Shown in pieces: positions 7,736 to 15,259 of a stretch of DNA of 49,499 nt. Position numbers and translations under genes: made by a program. This DNA comes from Bacillota bacterium (GTDB taxonomy: Bacteria > Bacillota_I > Bacilli_A > Acholeplasmatales > UBA5453), in assembly GCA_023436805.1 (NCBI GenBank), contig JAEZHT010000076.1, forward strand, positions 1-49,499, read 5' to 3'. A model generated the notes under the pieces. That model had not been told where the DNA came from, made no database searches, and worked only from the letters and a program-made list of their open reading frames with translations. Within the stretch, counting starts at the first letter, position 1. Every line of letters begins with the position of its first letter.

Positions 7736-9481
7736 CTATCCCTCCACCATGTGTTCTAATTCTTGTTTTCTAACCATCTCTTGATACAGTGCATTACGTT
7801 TGAGGAGTTCTTCGTGTGAACCCACATCGAGTAAATGACCTTGGTCTAACAAAATAATCTTATCCATCTTTTTAATGGTTGATATGCGATGCGCAATGAC
7901 TATGGTAGTTTTGCCTTGTCTGATTTCTTCTAAATGCTTGATGATGGATTCTTCTGTTTTGGTATCTACCGCGGACACAGAATCATCTAGAATCAAAATC
8001 GGTGCGTCTTTCGCCAGTGCTCTAGCGATCGAGATGCGTTGTTTTTGACCCCCAGATAAAGTGACCCCACGTTCACCAATTTCGGTTTGATACCCATGGG
8101 TAAAATCGATGATGTTATCATGGACATCGGCGAGTCTTGCATAATAGCTGGCTTTTTCTTCCGGCATCGATGGTTCAGAAAAACCGATGTTATTCAATAT
8201 GGTGTCCGAGAATAAAAAGTTATCTTGAGGTACATAAGCAATTTGATCTCTGACATTATGGATAGATAAAGACATGATGTCATGGTCATCCAAATAAAGC
8301 GCGTCTGGCTTAACATTATATAATCTTAATAATAAATCGACGAAGGTACTCTTACCACTACCGGTACGTCCAAGGACACCGACCATTTCACCTTTTTCGA
8401 TGGTGACTGAGATGTCATTTAATATCTTTCTTTCTGGGTCATCTGGATAACTGAAATCCAAATGTTTAAATGTGATGGCACCTTCTAAAGGTTGAAACGG
8501 TTTTACGTTTTGCTCGTCTTTGACAGTCACTTTCGCATCCATAAACGTTTGAATACGTTTGTAGCTCGCCACCGCTTGGCTGCGGATGGATGCGAACTGT
8601 GATAAGGCCATGACTGGCCAAATAAGCGTAGTAAATAAGGTAAAATATTCGGTTAACATCCCTGGGGTAAAATCAGAAGTAATGGCGATCCATGCCCCAT
8701 AAGCGATGATGGTTAAAATCGTCAAGTTGATGAATACGGTGATGACGATGTTGATCAAAATCATGGTTTTCACAAAGTCGACGTGCTTCTTATAAAAATC
8801 GTCGTTCTTTTCAGCGAAGAAGAGCGCTTCTTTCACTTCTTTGACAAAGGCACGAATGACATTCATACCTGAAAAGGATTCTTGTGTGAAATCGCTCATC
8901 TGTTCAAACGAGTCTTGTCTGAGTTTATACTTCAGTCTCATCTTCTTAATGATGAACATCGCGACCACACCCATTAAAGCGAGTGGGATGACAGCGATGA
9001 GCGTCATTTCTCTAGAGAGTTGTGTCATACGAATGATGACGATTGAACCTAAGAATAGTGAGTCAAACAACATTAAAATCCCTGGACCAAACGCTTGTCT
9101 GATGGCCTCAAGGTCATTGATGAAGTGGGTCATCAACCCACCAACTTTATGTTCTTTATAAAAATCCACACCGAGGGCTTCAGCGTGTAAAAACATGCTC
9201 ATACGTAAATCATGTTCGATGAATCTCGCAGAACCAAAGACAAATACACGCCATAAAACACGGCCAACCACCATAATTAAAACAATCCAAACGAGTCTTT
9301 CGACAGACTCGTTTAAGATTGTGTTTGTTAATGTGCTTTCTCTTAATTTATCGATGATACCCGCAAAGATTCTTGGAATTTCGACTTGCACATAATCCAC
9401 ATATAATAAGGCGATGACACCTAAAATCATCGGGATGGCGTACTTGAGATAGTACTTGTTGATGTGTTTTCCAAAAATCAT
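7736..9481 (-). CDS. ABC exporter half-transporter with Asp-type Walker B (BmrC/LmrC-like subunit)
   Basis: This 581-residue protein is a six-helix membrane domain (about 15-310) fused to an ATPase (about 335-575). Motifs are Walker A GRTGSGKST, Q-loop YVPQDNFLFSD, canonical signature LSGGQKQR, Walker B ILILDDSVSAVD, and switch IAHRIST. The residue after Walker B is Asp, where the catalytic Glu normally sits. In studied heterodimeric exporters (BmrCD, LmrCD, TM287/288) this substitution marks the subunit with the inactive ATP site. The gene follows four small regulatory-type genes by 22 bases and precedes the partner subunit by one base, so the exporter is under control of the promoter at 10744-10772. 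Its ribosome site is weak. Confidence 0.92.
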   Translation of the reverse strand: MIFGKHINKYYLKYAIPMILGVIALLYVDYVQVEIPRIFAGIIDKLRESTLTNTILNESVERLVWIVLIMVVGRVLWRVFVFGSARFIEHDLRMSMFLHAEALGVDFYKEHKVGGLMTHFINDLEAIRQAFGPGILMLFDSLFLGSIVIIRMTQLSREMTLIAVIPLALMGVVAMFIIKKMRLKYKLRQDSFEQMSDFTQESFSGMNVIRAFVKEVKEALFFAEKNDDFYKKHVDFVKTMILINIVITVFINLTILTIIAYGAWIAITSDFTPGMLTEYFTLFTTLIWPVMALSQFASIRSQAVASYKRIQTFMDAKVTVKDEQNVKPFQPLEGAITFKHLDFSYPDDPERKILNDISVTIEKGEMVGVLGRTGSGKSTFVDLLLRLYNVKPDALYLDDHDIMSLSIHNVRDQIAYVPQDNFLFSDTILNNIGFSEPSMPEEKASYYARLADVHDNIIDFTHGYQTEIGERGVTLSGGQKQRISIARALAKDAPILILDDSVSAVDTKTEESIIKHLEEIRQGKTTIVIAHRISTIKKMDKIILLDQGHLLDVGSHEELLKRNALYQEMVRKQELEHMVEG

Positions 9482-9503
9482 ATGCTATACCTAGTTTCTT
9501 TAA

Positions 9504-9890
9504 TTATTCGATGCAGATTTTAACCACGTCACCGTCCGCGGATGTGATATCGACTAAGTCGCCGACAGCGCCTTCCTCGATCATTTCTAAGATGGCGTCG
9601 ATGTCGATGTTTTCCATCACATCAGACTTACCACTGAAATTAATTTTACCACTCTTTAGGGCAGTTTTCGCAAATTTTACTGGAATATTGATATTCACCT
9701 TATCGCCATCGGAAGATAGGATTCTGACTTTGAACATCAAGTTCTTTGGATCGGTCTTGTATTTAGGCACTAAAACTTCAACTTTTGAATTTTCTGGGTC
9801 TTTTTCAAGTGCTTTTAATAATCTGTCTGCTTCATCAACAGAGATGATGCCTTCTTTAAGCATTTCTAATATTCTTAATTTGTCGTTCAT
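9504..9890 (-). CDS. SHOCT-like/YvlB-type small protein
   Basis: This 128-residue protein begins with a short two-helix segment, LRILEMLKEGIISVDEADRLLKAL, like the N-terminal motif of YvlB-type proteins in Firmicutes. A beta-rich C-terminal domain follows (about 45-128) with the pattern NINIPVKFAKTALK and a final DLVDITSADGDVVKICIE segment. There is no membrane helix or signal peptide. Function is not established; such proteins often sit in envelope-stress operons. The AAGGAGA site 6 bases before the ATG lies inside the overlapping small ORF upstream, so its translation is probably coupled. It directly precedes the ABC exporter genes. Confidence 0.75.
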   Translation of the reverse strand: MNDKLRILEMLKEGIISVDEADRLLKALEKDPENSKVEVLVPKYKTDPKNLMFKVRILSSDGDKVNINIPVKFAKTALKSGKINFSGKSDVMENIDIDAILEMIEEGAVGDLVDITSADGDVVKICIE

Positions 9891-9981
9891 AATTGGTCTC
9901 CTTGTTTTTAATGATACTCACGGCTTCTTTGGGTGTAATTTCCCCTCTGGTCACTAAATCAAATAATTTGATGTGTCCCAT
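9856..9981 (-). CDS. 41-residue protein consisting almost only of the GxI-xxEA motif
   Basis: An ATG at 9981 opens 41 codons: MGHIKLFDLVTRGEITPKEA, then a short basic tail, ending in TAA at 9856-9858. It matches the short helical motif at the start of the next gene and the end of the previous one (LFDLVTRGEIT against IFERIRRGELT and ILEMLKEGIIS). An AGGTAAGG purine stretch precedes the ATG, and the ORF overlaps the start of the 128-residue gene by 35 bases. The similarity to its neighbours is the main support. It could be a free-standing partner or competitor for the same binding surface. Function unknown. Confidence 0.6.
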   Translation of the reverse strand: MGHIKLFDLVTRGEITPKEAVSIIKNKETNYERQIKNIRNA

Positions 9982-9989
9982 GGCCTTAC

Positions 9990-10358
9990 CTATTTAAGTT
10001 TCTTGAGTTGTGCTTCTGCCTCTTCAATCGTAAGTTCGCCTCTGCGAATACGTTCGAAGATTTCCATGCGTTTTTCATCGTCTTTAGAGTCTTCAACTTT
10101 ATACCCTAATGCTTGAGTAACTTCTTCTAAGCTCTTTTTTACGGTTGGGTATGAGATGCCAAGTTCTTTTTCAATTTGTTTGATGTTCCCTTGGTTTTTA
10201 ATGAAGACTTCGATGAAATATTGTTGTTCTTTGGTGAGGTAATCAAACTTCGATAATTGGAACTCACCTCTGACGGTAATGTCTTTCTTTTTACTTTGAA
10301 TTTCGGTGACGACTAAGTCTGCACCTATGAGTTCAAATGCTTTGGTTATGTCTCTCAT
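9990..10358 (-). CDS. DUF2089-type regulator lacking the zinc ribbon
   Basis: Residues about 32-88 match the core of DUF2089 proteins: GEFQLSKFDYLTKEQQYFIE followed by FIKNQGNIKQIEKELGISYP and TVKKSLEEVTQALGYKV, a predicted helix-turn-helix. Members I know of start with a CxxC zinc ribbon; here the N-terminus (VTEIQSKKKDITVRG) has no cysteine at all. The C-terminus adds the short motif IFERIRRGELTIEEAEAQLKKL seen in the neighbouring genes. The start has an AAAGGAA site at good spacing. The HTH makes it the best candidate for binding the ATTGATT repeats in front of the operon, which is inference. Confidence 0.8.
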   Translation of the reverse strand: MRDITKAFELIGADLVVTEIQSKKKDITVRGEFQLSKFDYLTKEQQYFIEVFIKNQGNIKQIEKELGISYPTVKKSLEEVTQALGYKVEDSKDDEKRMEIFERIRRGELTIEEAEAQLKKLK

Positions 10359-10370
10359 GTGTATTCCTTT

Positions 10371-10724
10371 CTAAACGCCCCATATTTCAAATAGGAAGTT
10401 TTCTTTGGGGGATTCCACCCCAATGAGTCGATTGTTCTTACCAATCGTTTTTAATAACGGGATGAGGTCATGGATATTGAATGACTCGAACTGTACTTGA
10501 TCACCGGTTGGAATTCGTTTGATGAATGTACCTAGGAAACGGAATGTCCAAAACGGAATCTTCGGTGTTAGAAATAAGAGGTTGCCTTTAAGAAATACCA
10601 ATCTAAATCCGCGCGCTGGTTTAAATTTGTACGGTTTGCTTAATGCTTTTTCTCTAAAATCTAAGTAGGCACCCACAGAGATTTGTCCTCTTTCCACGAG
10701 TGCTAGTGCTTTTTTCTTATTCAT
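10371..10724 (-). CDS. Small protein with N-terminal GxIS motif, first gene of exporter operon
   Basis: I place the start at the ATG at 10724 (MNKKKALALVERG), because an AGGTG site at 10731-10735 is then six bases away. A GTG at 10733 and an ATG at 10730 lie inside or beside that site. The product has 117 residues. Residues about 6-25 (ALALVERGQISVGAYLDF) resemble the short helical motif of the next three genes; the rest is a basic, beta-rich domain with no membrane helix and no family I recognise. Its start is only about 13 bases from the predicted transcription start, so the leader is very short. It heads the operon that ends with the ABC exporter. Confidence 0.7.
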   Translation of the reverse strand: MNKKKALALVERGQISVGAYLDFREKALSKPYKFKPARGFRLVFLKGNLLFLTPKIPFWTFRFLGTFIKRIPTGDQVQFESFNIHDLIPLLKTIGKNNRLIGVESPKENFLFEIWGV

Positions 10725-10743
10725 TTTCATCACCTACATCCAT

Positions 10744-10772
10744 ATAATACTACCCTTAATCAATGTTGTCAA
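10744..10772 (-). promoter_or_regulatory. Consensus sigma-A promoter of the small-protein/ABC exporter operon
   Basis: On the minus strand there is TTGACA (10767-10772), a 17-base spacer, and TATTAT (10744-10749). One AATCAAT motif (10758-10764) sits within the spacer and another (10780-10786) just upstream of the -35 box. A protein bound there would block polymerase, so repression is the simplest reading. Confidence 0.85.
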
Positions 10773-10847
10773 CACTTTTAATCAATATTTTTAATTTTGA
10801 TATTGATTTTATTGATTTTTAGATTGATTAAATTGATTAAATTGATT
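10758..10847. repeat. Array of seven ATTGATT/AATCAAT motifs between divergent operons
   Basis: AATCAAT occurs at 10758 and 10780, and its complement ATTGATT at 10802, 10811, 10823, 10832 and 10841. Start-to-start distances are 22, 22, 9, 12, 9 and 9 bases; 22 is about two helical turns. The array spans the exporter operon promoter and extends toward the divergent pepT gene. It looks like a multi-site operator rather than random AT-rich DNA. Confidence 0.7.
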
Positions 10848-10939
10848 TCCATGATTTTAACTTCAACATTTTTGAGTTTTTAGTGTTTGTATGTCAAAAA
10901 ACCAAATTTGTATTATAATAAAACAAGGAGGTTATCAAC

Positions 10940-12151
10940 ATGAACTTATTAGATCGCTTTTTAACTTATGTCAAAATAGATACACAATCAGACCCTGAAG
11001 TAGAGTCTTGTCCTTCTACTTTAAAACAAAAGGACTTAGGAAACTTATTGGTTAAAGAATTATTAGAACTGGGTGTTTCGAACGCTTATATGGATCAACA
11101 CGGTTATGTATATGGTTTAATTCCATCCAACAGCCAAAAACACATCACACCGATTGGTTTCATCGCACACATGGACACCTCGCCTGACGCGCCAGGCGCA
11201 CACGTGAACCCGCGCATCATTAAGAATTACGATGGCGGTGTCATTCAACTCAATGAGACTTTATCTATGGACCCTCAAAAATTCACAGCCTTAAGACACG
11301 TGGTCGGTGATGATTTAGTCGTCACTGATGGCAACACCTTATTGGGTGCGGATGATAAAGCTGGTGTCGCAGAAATCATGACCATGGTTGAAATCATGAC
11401 CTTACACCCATTTGAACATGGGGATATCTATATCGGTTTTACACCCGATGAAGAAATCGGCCGTGGGGCAGATTTATTTGATTTAAACTTCTTTAAAGCC
11501 AAATTCGCTTATACCGCGGATGGGTCTTTGATTGGTGGGATTGAATATGAAAACTTCAACGCTGCTTCCGCGAGGGTTTCTTTTGTTGGTAAATCCATTC
11601 ACCCAGGCTCTTCAAAATTGAAGATGATCAATGCTCAACACCTCGCATTTGAATTCCATAGTCTTTTACCTGTATTTGATAACCCTGCTTTTACAGAAGG
11701 GTATGAAGGTTTCAACCATTTAAGCAATACAGAAGGGTCAGTTGAATTCGCGAAGTTATCCTACATCATTCGTAACCATGATATGATCAAATTTAATAAA
11801 CAAAAAGACGACTTCAAACGTATTGTCGCCTTTATGAATGATAAATATGGTTATGAAGCTGTTAGCCTAAAAATAACCGATAGCTATTTTAATATGTTAG
11901 AGGTATTGAAACACGATATGTCACCTGTAGAACTCGCGAAACAAGCGATTACGAATGTTGGATTAACGCCACACAGTGAAGCGATTCGTGGCGGTACCGA
12001 TGGTGCGAGATTGACGTTTATGGGTTTACCTTGTCCAAACTTAGGTACGGGTGGGTTTAACTTCCACGGCCGCTTTGAATTCGCAAGCATTCAACAAATG
12101 GAACAAGCTGTTGACGTGATGATTGAAATCATAAAGCTTATTTCTAAGTAA
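10940..12151 (+). CDS. pepT: Peptidase T (tripeptidase, M20B)
   Basis: This 403-residue protein is of normal PepT length. It shows the M20 metal and catalytic motifs in order: IAHMDTSPD (about 80-88), LGADDKAGVAE (about 135), the catalytic Glu pair in TPDEEIGRGAD (about 174), TADGS (about 195), IRGGTDGARL and GGFNFHGRFEF with the last zinc-binding His (about 380). It removes the N-terminal residue from tripeptides in the cytoplasm. A very strong AAGGAGG site precedes the ATG, and TATAAT is at 10914-10919. It is a single-gene unit ended by a hairpin. The ATTGATT array lies 90 bases upstream, so pepT could share regulation with the exporter. Confidence 0.96.
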   Translation: MNLLDRFLTYVKIDTQSDPEVESCPSTLKQKDLGNLLVKELLELGVSNAYMDQHGYVYGLIPSNSQKHITPIGFIAHMDTSPDAPGAHVNPRIIKNYDGGVIQLNETLSMDPQKFTALRHVVGDDLVVTDGNTLLGADDKAGVAEIMTMVEIMTLHPFEHGDIYIGFTPDEEIGRGADLFDLNFFKAKFAYTADGSLIGGIEYENFNAASARVSFVGKSIHPGSSKLKMINAQHLAFEFHSLLPVFDNPAFTEGYEGFNHLSNTEGSVEFAKLSYIIRNHDMIKFNKQKDDFKRIVAFMNDKYGYEAVSLKITDSYFNMLEVLKHDMSPVELAKQAITNVGLTPHSEAIRGGTDGARLTFMGLPCPNLGTGGFNFHGRFEFASIQQMEQAVDVMIEIIKLISK

Positions 12152-12169
12152 CTTAATAACATAATAAAA

Positions 12170-12206
12170 CACCCACATACCGTCATTGATATGTGGGTGA
12201 TTTTTT
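12170..12206 (+). terminator. Terminator after pepT
   Basis: The stem cacccacata (12170-12179) pairs with tatgtgggtg (12190-12199) and is followed by a T run (12201-12206). The minus-strand side has only four Ts, so it may also serve the convergent esterase gene weakly. Confidence 0.85.
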
Positions 12207-12209
12207 CTA

Positions 12210-12956
12210 TTAAATCATCAAAATGATGTCTTTGATACGCTTATTCCAGTCAGATTCATGATGAATACCACCAGGAATGATTCTATAGGTCGCTTCAATG
12301 CCTTTTTGATTTAGTGCTTCAAAGACACGATCATTGGCTTTGAGGTAATCAAAATCATCGGATTCATTGTCACCAGTATCCATATAAATCAAGCCTTTAT
12401 GTTTTTTCCTTAGGTTAAGGACATAGTTTACCATAGCGTCTTCTGAAATCCAAAACGCATTCGATAAACATAACGCGTTCTTAAATACTTTAGGATAGGT
12501 TAAGGTTGCGTATAAGGAAATGTGTCCACCCATCGATGACCCAGCAATCGTAATGTTGTTTAAATCCACAGGGTAGTGTTCTTTCAAATAGGGTAAAACC
12601 GTATCGATGATGTCATGCAGATAGGCATCGCCTTTTCCCCCGGTTAAACGAGGGGTTTCCCCAAAGGAAACGGCTTTAGAAGCGATGAATGGATTATACT
12701 CATCTAAACGATTTAAACCATTGGCACAAGACAATCCAACAACAACCATTTTAGGCATGTCGTTTTGTTCAAAGATTTCTTTGACGCCCCAAGAGACGCC
12801 AAACGATGCGTCTCTATCAAAAAATACATTTTGACCATCATGAAAAAATAAAACTGGATAAGATGCATCCATTTCCATCTTTTCAGGCAACATCACATAT
12901 AGTTTTGCTTCACGGTTTAATAACGGTAAGTGGAATGGTTTTACAATGACGTTCAT
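12210..12956 (-). CDS. Cytoplasmic esterase of the putative esterase (Esterase D/Fes) family
   Basis: This 248-residue alpha/beta hydrolase has the nucleophile elbow GSSMGGH (Ser near 134), a likely acidic residue in YMDTGDNESDD (about 193-200) and the catalytic His in GGIHHESDWN near the C-terminus. An early LFFHDGQNVFFD segment is typical of PF00756 esterases. There is no signal peptide. The start ATG overlaps the TGA of the upstream Sel1-repeat gene as ATGA, so the two are translationally coupled. Members hydrolyse acyl esters, S-formylglutathione or siderophores; the substrate cannot be assigned. Confidence 0.85.
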   Translation of the reverse strand: MNVIVKPFHLPLLNREAKLYVMLPEKMEMDASYPVLFFHDGQNVFFDRDASFGVSWGVKEIFEQNDMPKMVVVGLSCANGLNRLDEYNPFIASKAVSFGETPRLTGGKGDAYLHDIIDTVLPYLKEHYPVDLNNITIAGSSMGGHISLYATLTYPKVFKNALCLSNAFWISEDAMVNYVLNLRKKHKGLIYMDTGDNESDDFDYLKANDRVFEALNQKGIEATYRIIPGGIHHESDWNKRIKDIILMI

Positions 12957-14224
12957 TTTTTTTGCCTCTGATTGAATGCTTCTACGGATTCTAAATACAT
13001 CTTGGATGGTTCATGCCCTAGGTTGGCTGCTTTCTTCCAATAATGAACAGCGGTATCTTCACTCTTTACGACACCTAAGCCCTTCATATACAACATGCCT
13101 AGATTGTGCATCGCCCCCACCACATCTTTTTCTGCCGCTTGGCGGTAAAAAACGGATGCCTTTTCATAATCTTGTTTGACATAATCCCCATTTTGATACA
13201 TAACACCTAAATTGTACTGGGCATAGGGGTGTTTTTGTTCCGCGGCTTTGGTTAGCCAATGGAAAGATTTATCAAAATGCGGTTTACCTTTATATTTGAA
13301 ATAGAGTATGCCTAAGTTGTACTGAGCATTCATATCGTTTTGATTGGCTGCTAAGGTTAAATAAGTTACCGCTTCATCGATGTCTTTTTCAACCCCTTGA
13401 CCATTCTTATACATTAAACCGATGTAGTACTGCGCAAGCGCATAGCCTAAATCAGCGGATTCTTTTAGGTAAGGAAAAGCTTTATCGTAATCCTTTTGAC
13501 CCAATTCACCTTCATAATAAAGCATACCTAAGGTACCTAATGCCAAATAGTGGTGTTGCTTAGCAGACAACTCCAACCACTTCTTCGCTTCATTATAATC
13601 TTTAGATACAACATCCGAATCGAGATACAACAACGCCAATGCATATTGTGCATAGGCATGGCCTTGCATCGCTGCTTGTGAATAGTATTCAAAGATTTCT
13701 TTGTCTTTTTTGACATCTTTATGTAATGCTTCGTAGATTGACCCTAATAAGAACTGCGCTTCTGCATAGCCTGCTTGAGCGGATTTGTCTAAATATTCAA
13801 TCGCTGTAGCCACATATTTTTTCACATAAAAACCATAATAGTAGTAACAGCCCATCATGTAATTAGAGATTGGATCACCTTGATTTGCTTCTTCTAGGAT
13901 GCCTTGATAACCTGCTTCAAAATAATCTTTAGCCAGTCTTTCATCCTTTAATACACCATACCCTGTGGTATGGAGTAACGCAAACCCATAGAAACACTTA
14001 AGGCTGCCTAATGACATACCAGTTTCATAGAGTTCTTTGGCTTTCACCACATCCATGGTATTACCTTCGCCAATCGCGAAGCTTCTACCTAAGTGGTAAA
14101 ACGCGTCAGCGTATCCATTCAACGCAAGTGTTTCTAAGATTTTAATCGCTTTTGTTGGGTCTTTTTCTTTTACATTGAGTCCTAAATAGGACAATGCTTC
14201 ATCGTATAATGTGTTTAAACTCAT
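12953..14224 (-). CDS. Sel1/TPR-like repeat protein
   Basis: The 423 residues are built almost entirely from about ten 36-residue Sel1-like repeats, with recurring blocks such as AYAQYALALLYLDS, ALAQYYIGLMYKNGQGVEKD, MNAQYNLGILYFKYKG, PYAQYNLGVMYQNGDYVKQD and GAMHNLGMLYMKGLGV. Such solenoids bind other proteins or peptides. There is no signal peptide or membrane helix, so it is cytoplasmic. The stop overlaps the start of the downstream esterase (ATGA). The ribosome site before the ATG is weak. The partner is unknown; coupling suggests the esterase or its substrate protein. Confidence 0.88.
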   Translation of the reverse strand: MSLNTLYDEALSYLGLNVKEKDPTKAIKILETLALNGYADAFYHLGRSFAIGEGNTMDVVKAKELYETGMSLGSLKCFYGFALLHTTGYGVLKDERLAKDYFEAGYQGILEEANQGDPISNYMMGCYYYYGFYVKKYVATAIEYLDKSAQAGYAEAQFLLGSIYEALHKDVKKDKEIFEYYSQAAMQGHAYAQYALALLYLDSDVVSKDYNEAKKWLELSAKQHHYLALGTLGMLYYEGELGQKDYDKAFPYLKESADLGYALAQYYIGLMYKNGQGVEKDIDEAVTYLTLAANQNDMNAQYNLGILYFKYKGKPHFDKSFHWLTKAAEQKHPYAQYNLGVMYQNGDYVKQDYEKASVFYRQAAEKDVVGAMHNLGMLYMKGLGVVKSEDTAVHYWKKAANLGHEPSKMYLESVEAFNQRQKK

Positions 14225-14280
14225 ATATTATCACCATATTATTTATACCACAATTGGGTATGTATTTCCCTTTTTAAGCA

Positions 14281-14309
14281 AAAAAAGATGTAAATTTACT
14301 TACATCTTT
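14281..14309 (-). terminator. Terminator of the phosphodiesterase/SGNH operon
   Basis: The arms aaagatgtaa (14284-14293) and ttacatcttt (14300-14309) pair perfectly, and the minus-strand product runs into seven T residues. The stem includes the stop codon of the SGNH hydrolase gene. Confidence 0.85.
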
Positions 14310-15259
14310 GTGTGTTTGAGTATCTGATTTGCTAGTTCAATCATGCCATATTGAGAAGGGTGAATTAAGTCGGCGGATAGATGATGGAATTTTAACATCG
14401 ATTCACCCTCTAATAGAATGAACTGAGGATAATCTTTCATGATTGATTTGAAAGCATTTCGATATAAGATGACATCCTTTTGTGTGCCTCTGTTTTGATC
14501 AAACCCTAGCTTTCGCCAATTGTCTAAAATCGTGATACCAATCACGGTTGCGTGTGGTTGTGTTTGTGCTATTTTTTGAAGTAAATAACTAAGTCTGTCT
14601 TTGAAGATTGAAACATCATAGCCATCCCCCAACAAATTCACTGAGAGCTCTAATGTGATGAGGTCATACGTGTTTTCACACATGAAATCCACCAGTGCTT
14701 GTTCAATATACGCTGAACCACTCATGCCGTAATTATAACATTCATACCCCAATGCTTCAGACACGATCCCTGGGTAATTTAAATCTGGAGTGAACCCATT
14801 TCTGCCTTGTGTAATGGATGTCCCATAAGCCAAATACTTCTGTTTTGGGAACTTGGAAATATCCGGGAATACATATTCACCTTCAATGGATCTCACTGTC
14901 ATATTTTCTTTGAGAATGATGCGAACCAAATTGGGTTCAAATCGATGATATTGGGATAACCGTTTCAAACCTTCTTCATCAAATTTAGGTTCGATTTGAA
15001 AGGTATATGACCCACTGAATGTATGAAACTCCCCTTGATAATCCCCATAATAAATGAGGATTTGTGAAGTATTTGGTGTGTAGACTTCCACCGTTACTTT
15101 GCTTAAAATGGTAAATCTAATCTCTGAACCAAACAATGTATACGCATTGGGTTGACCCTTCACAGAAAGGTGTTCAATCAGTGAGGTAGGGAATTTATGT
15201 AGCGAATATCCCGCTTCTGTTTTCGAGGCGTATAGGTTATGTAAATAGACGTTATTCAT
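14300..15259 (-). CDS. SGNH/GDSL hydrolase with N-terminal beta domain
   Basis: I take the ATG at 15259, which overlaps the upstream stop as ATGAATAA; the frame also extends to a TTG at 15280 without better signals. The product has 319 residues. Residues about 1-135 look like a beta-sandwich. The SGNH part follows: block I LAYGTSITQG (nucleophile Ser), block II YGMSGSAYIE, block III ELSVN, and block V DLIHPSQYG with the Asp/His pair. This arrangement resembles acyl-esterases acting on lipids or glycans. Coupling to a glycerophosphodiesterase suggests the pair degrades lipid-derived material stepwise (deacylation, then diester cleavage), which is inference. No signal peptide is visible. Confidence 0.82.
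   Translation of the reverse strand: MNNVYLHNLYASKTEAGYSLHKFPTSLIEHLSVKGQPNAYTLFGSEIRFTILSKVTVEVYTPNTSQILIYYGDYQGEFHTFSGSYTFQIEPKFDEEGLKRLSQYHRFEPNLVRIILKENMTVRSIEGEYVFPDISKFPKQKYLAYGTSITQGRNGFTPDLNYPGIVSEALGYECYNYGMSGSAYIEQALVDFMCENTYDLITLELSVNLLGDGYDVSIFKDRLSYLLQKIAQTQPHATVIGITILDNWRKLGFDQNRGTQKDVILYRNAFKSIMKDYPQFILLEGESMLKFHHLSADLIHPSQYGMIELANQILKHTKM

Noticed and set aside
9511..9957. Plus-strand open frame of 148 codons opposite the small SHOCT-like gene
   Set aside because: Serine- and leucine-rich antisense composition, no ribosome site, and the minus strand encodes family-like proteins with good start signals.
10758..10847. CRISPR-like repeat array
   Set aside because: The units are only seven bases with no unique spacers of constant length and lie over a promoter; an operator array fits better.
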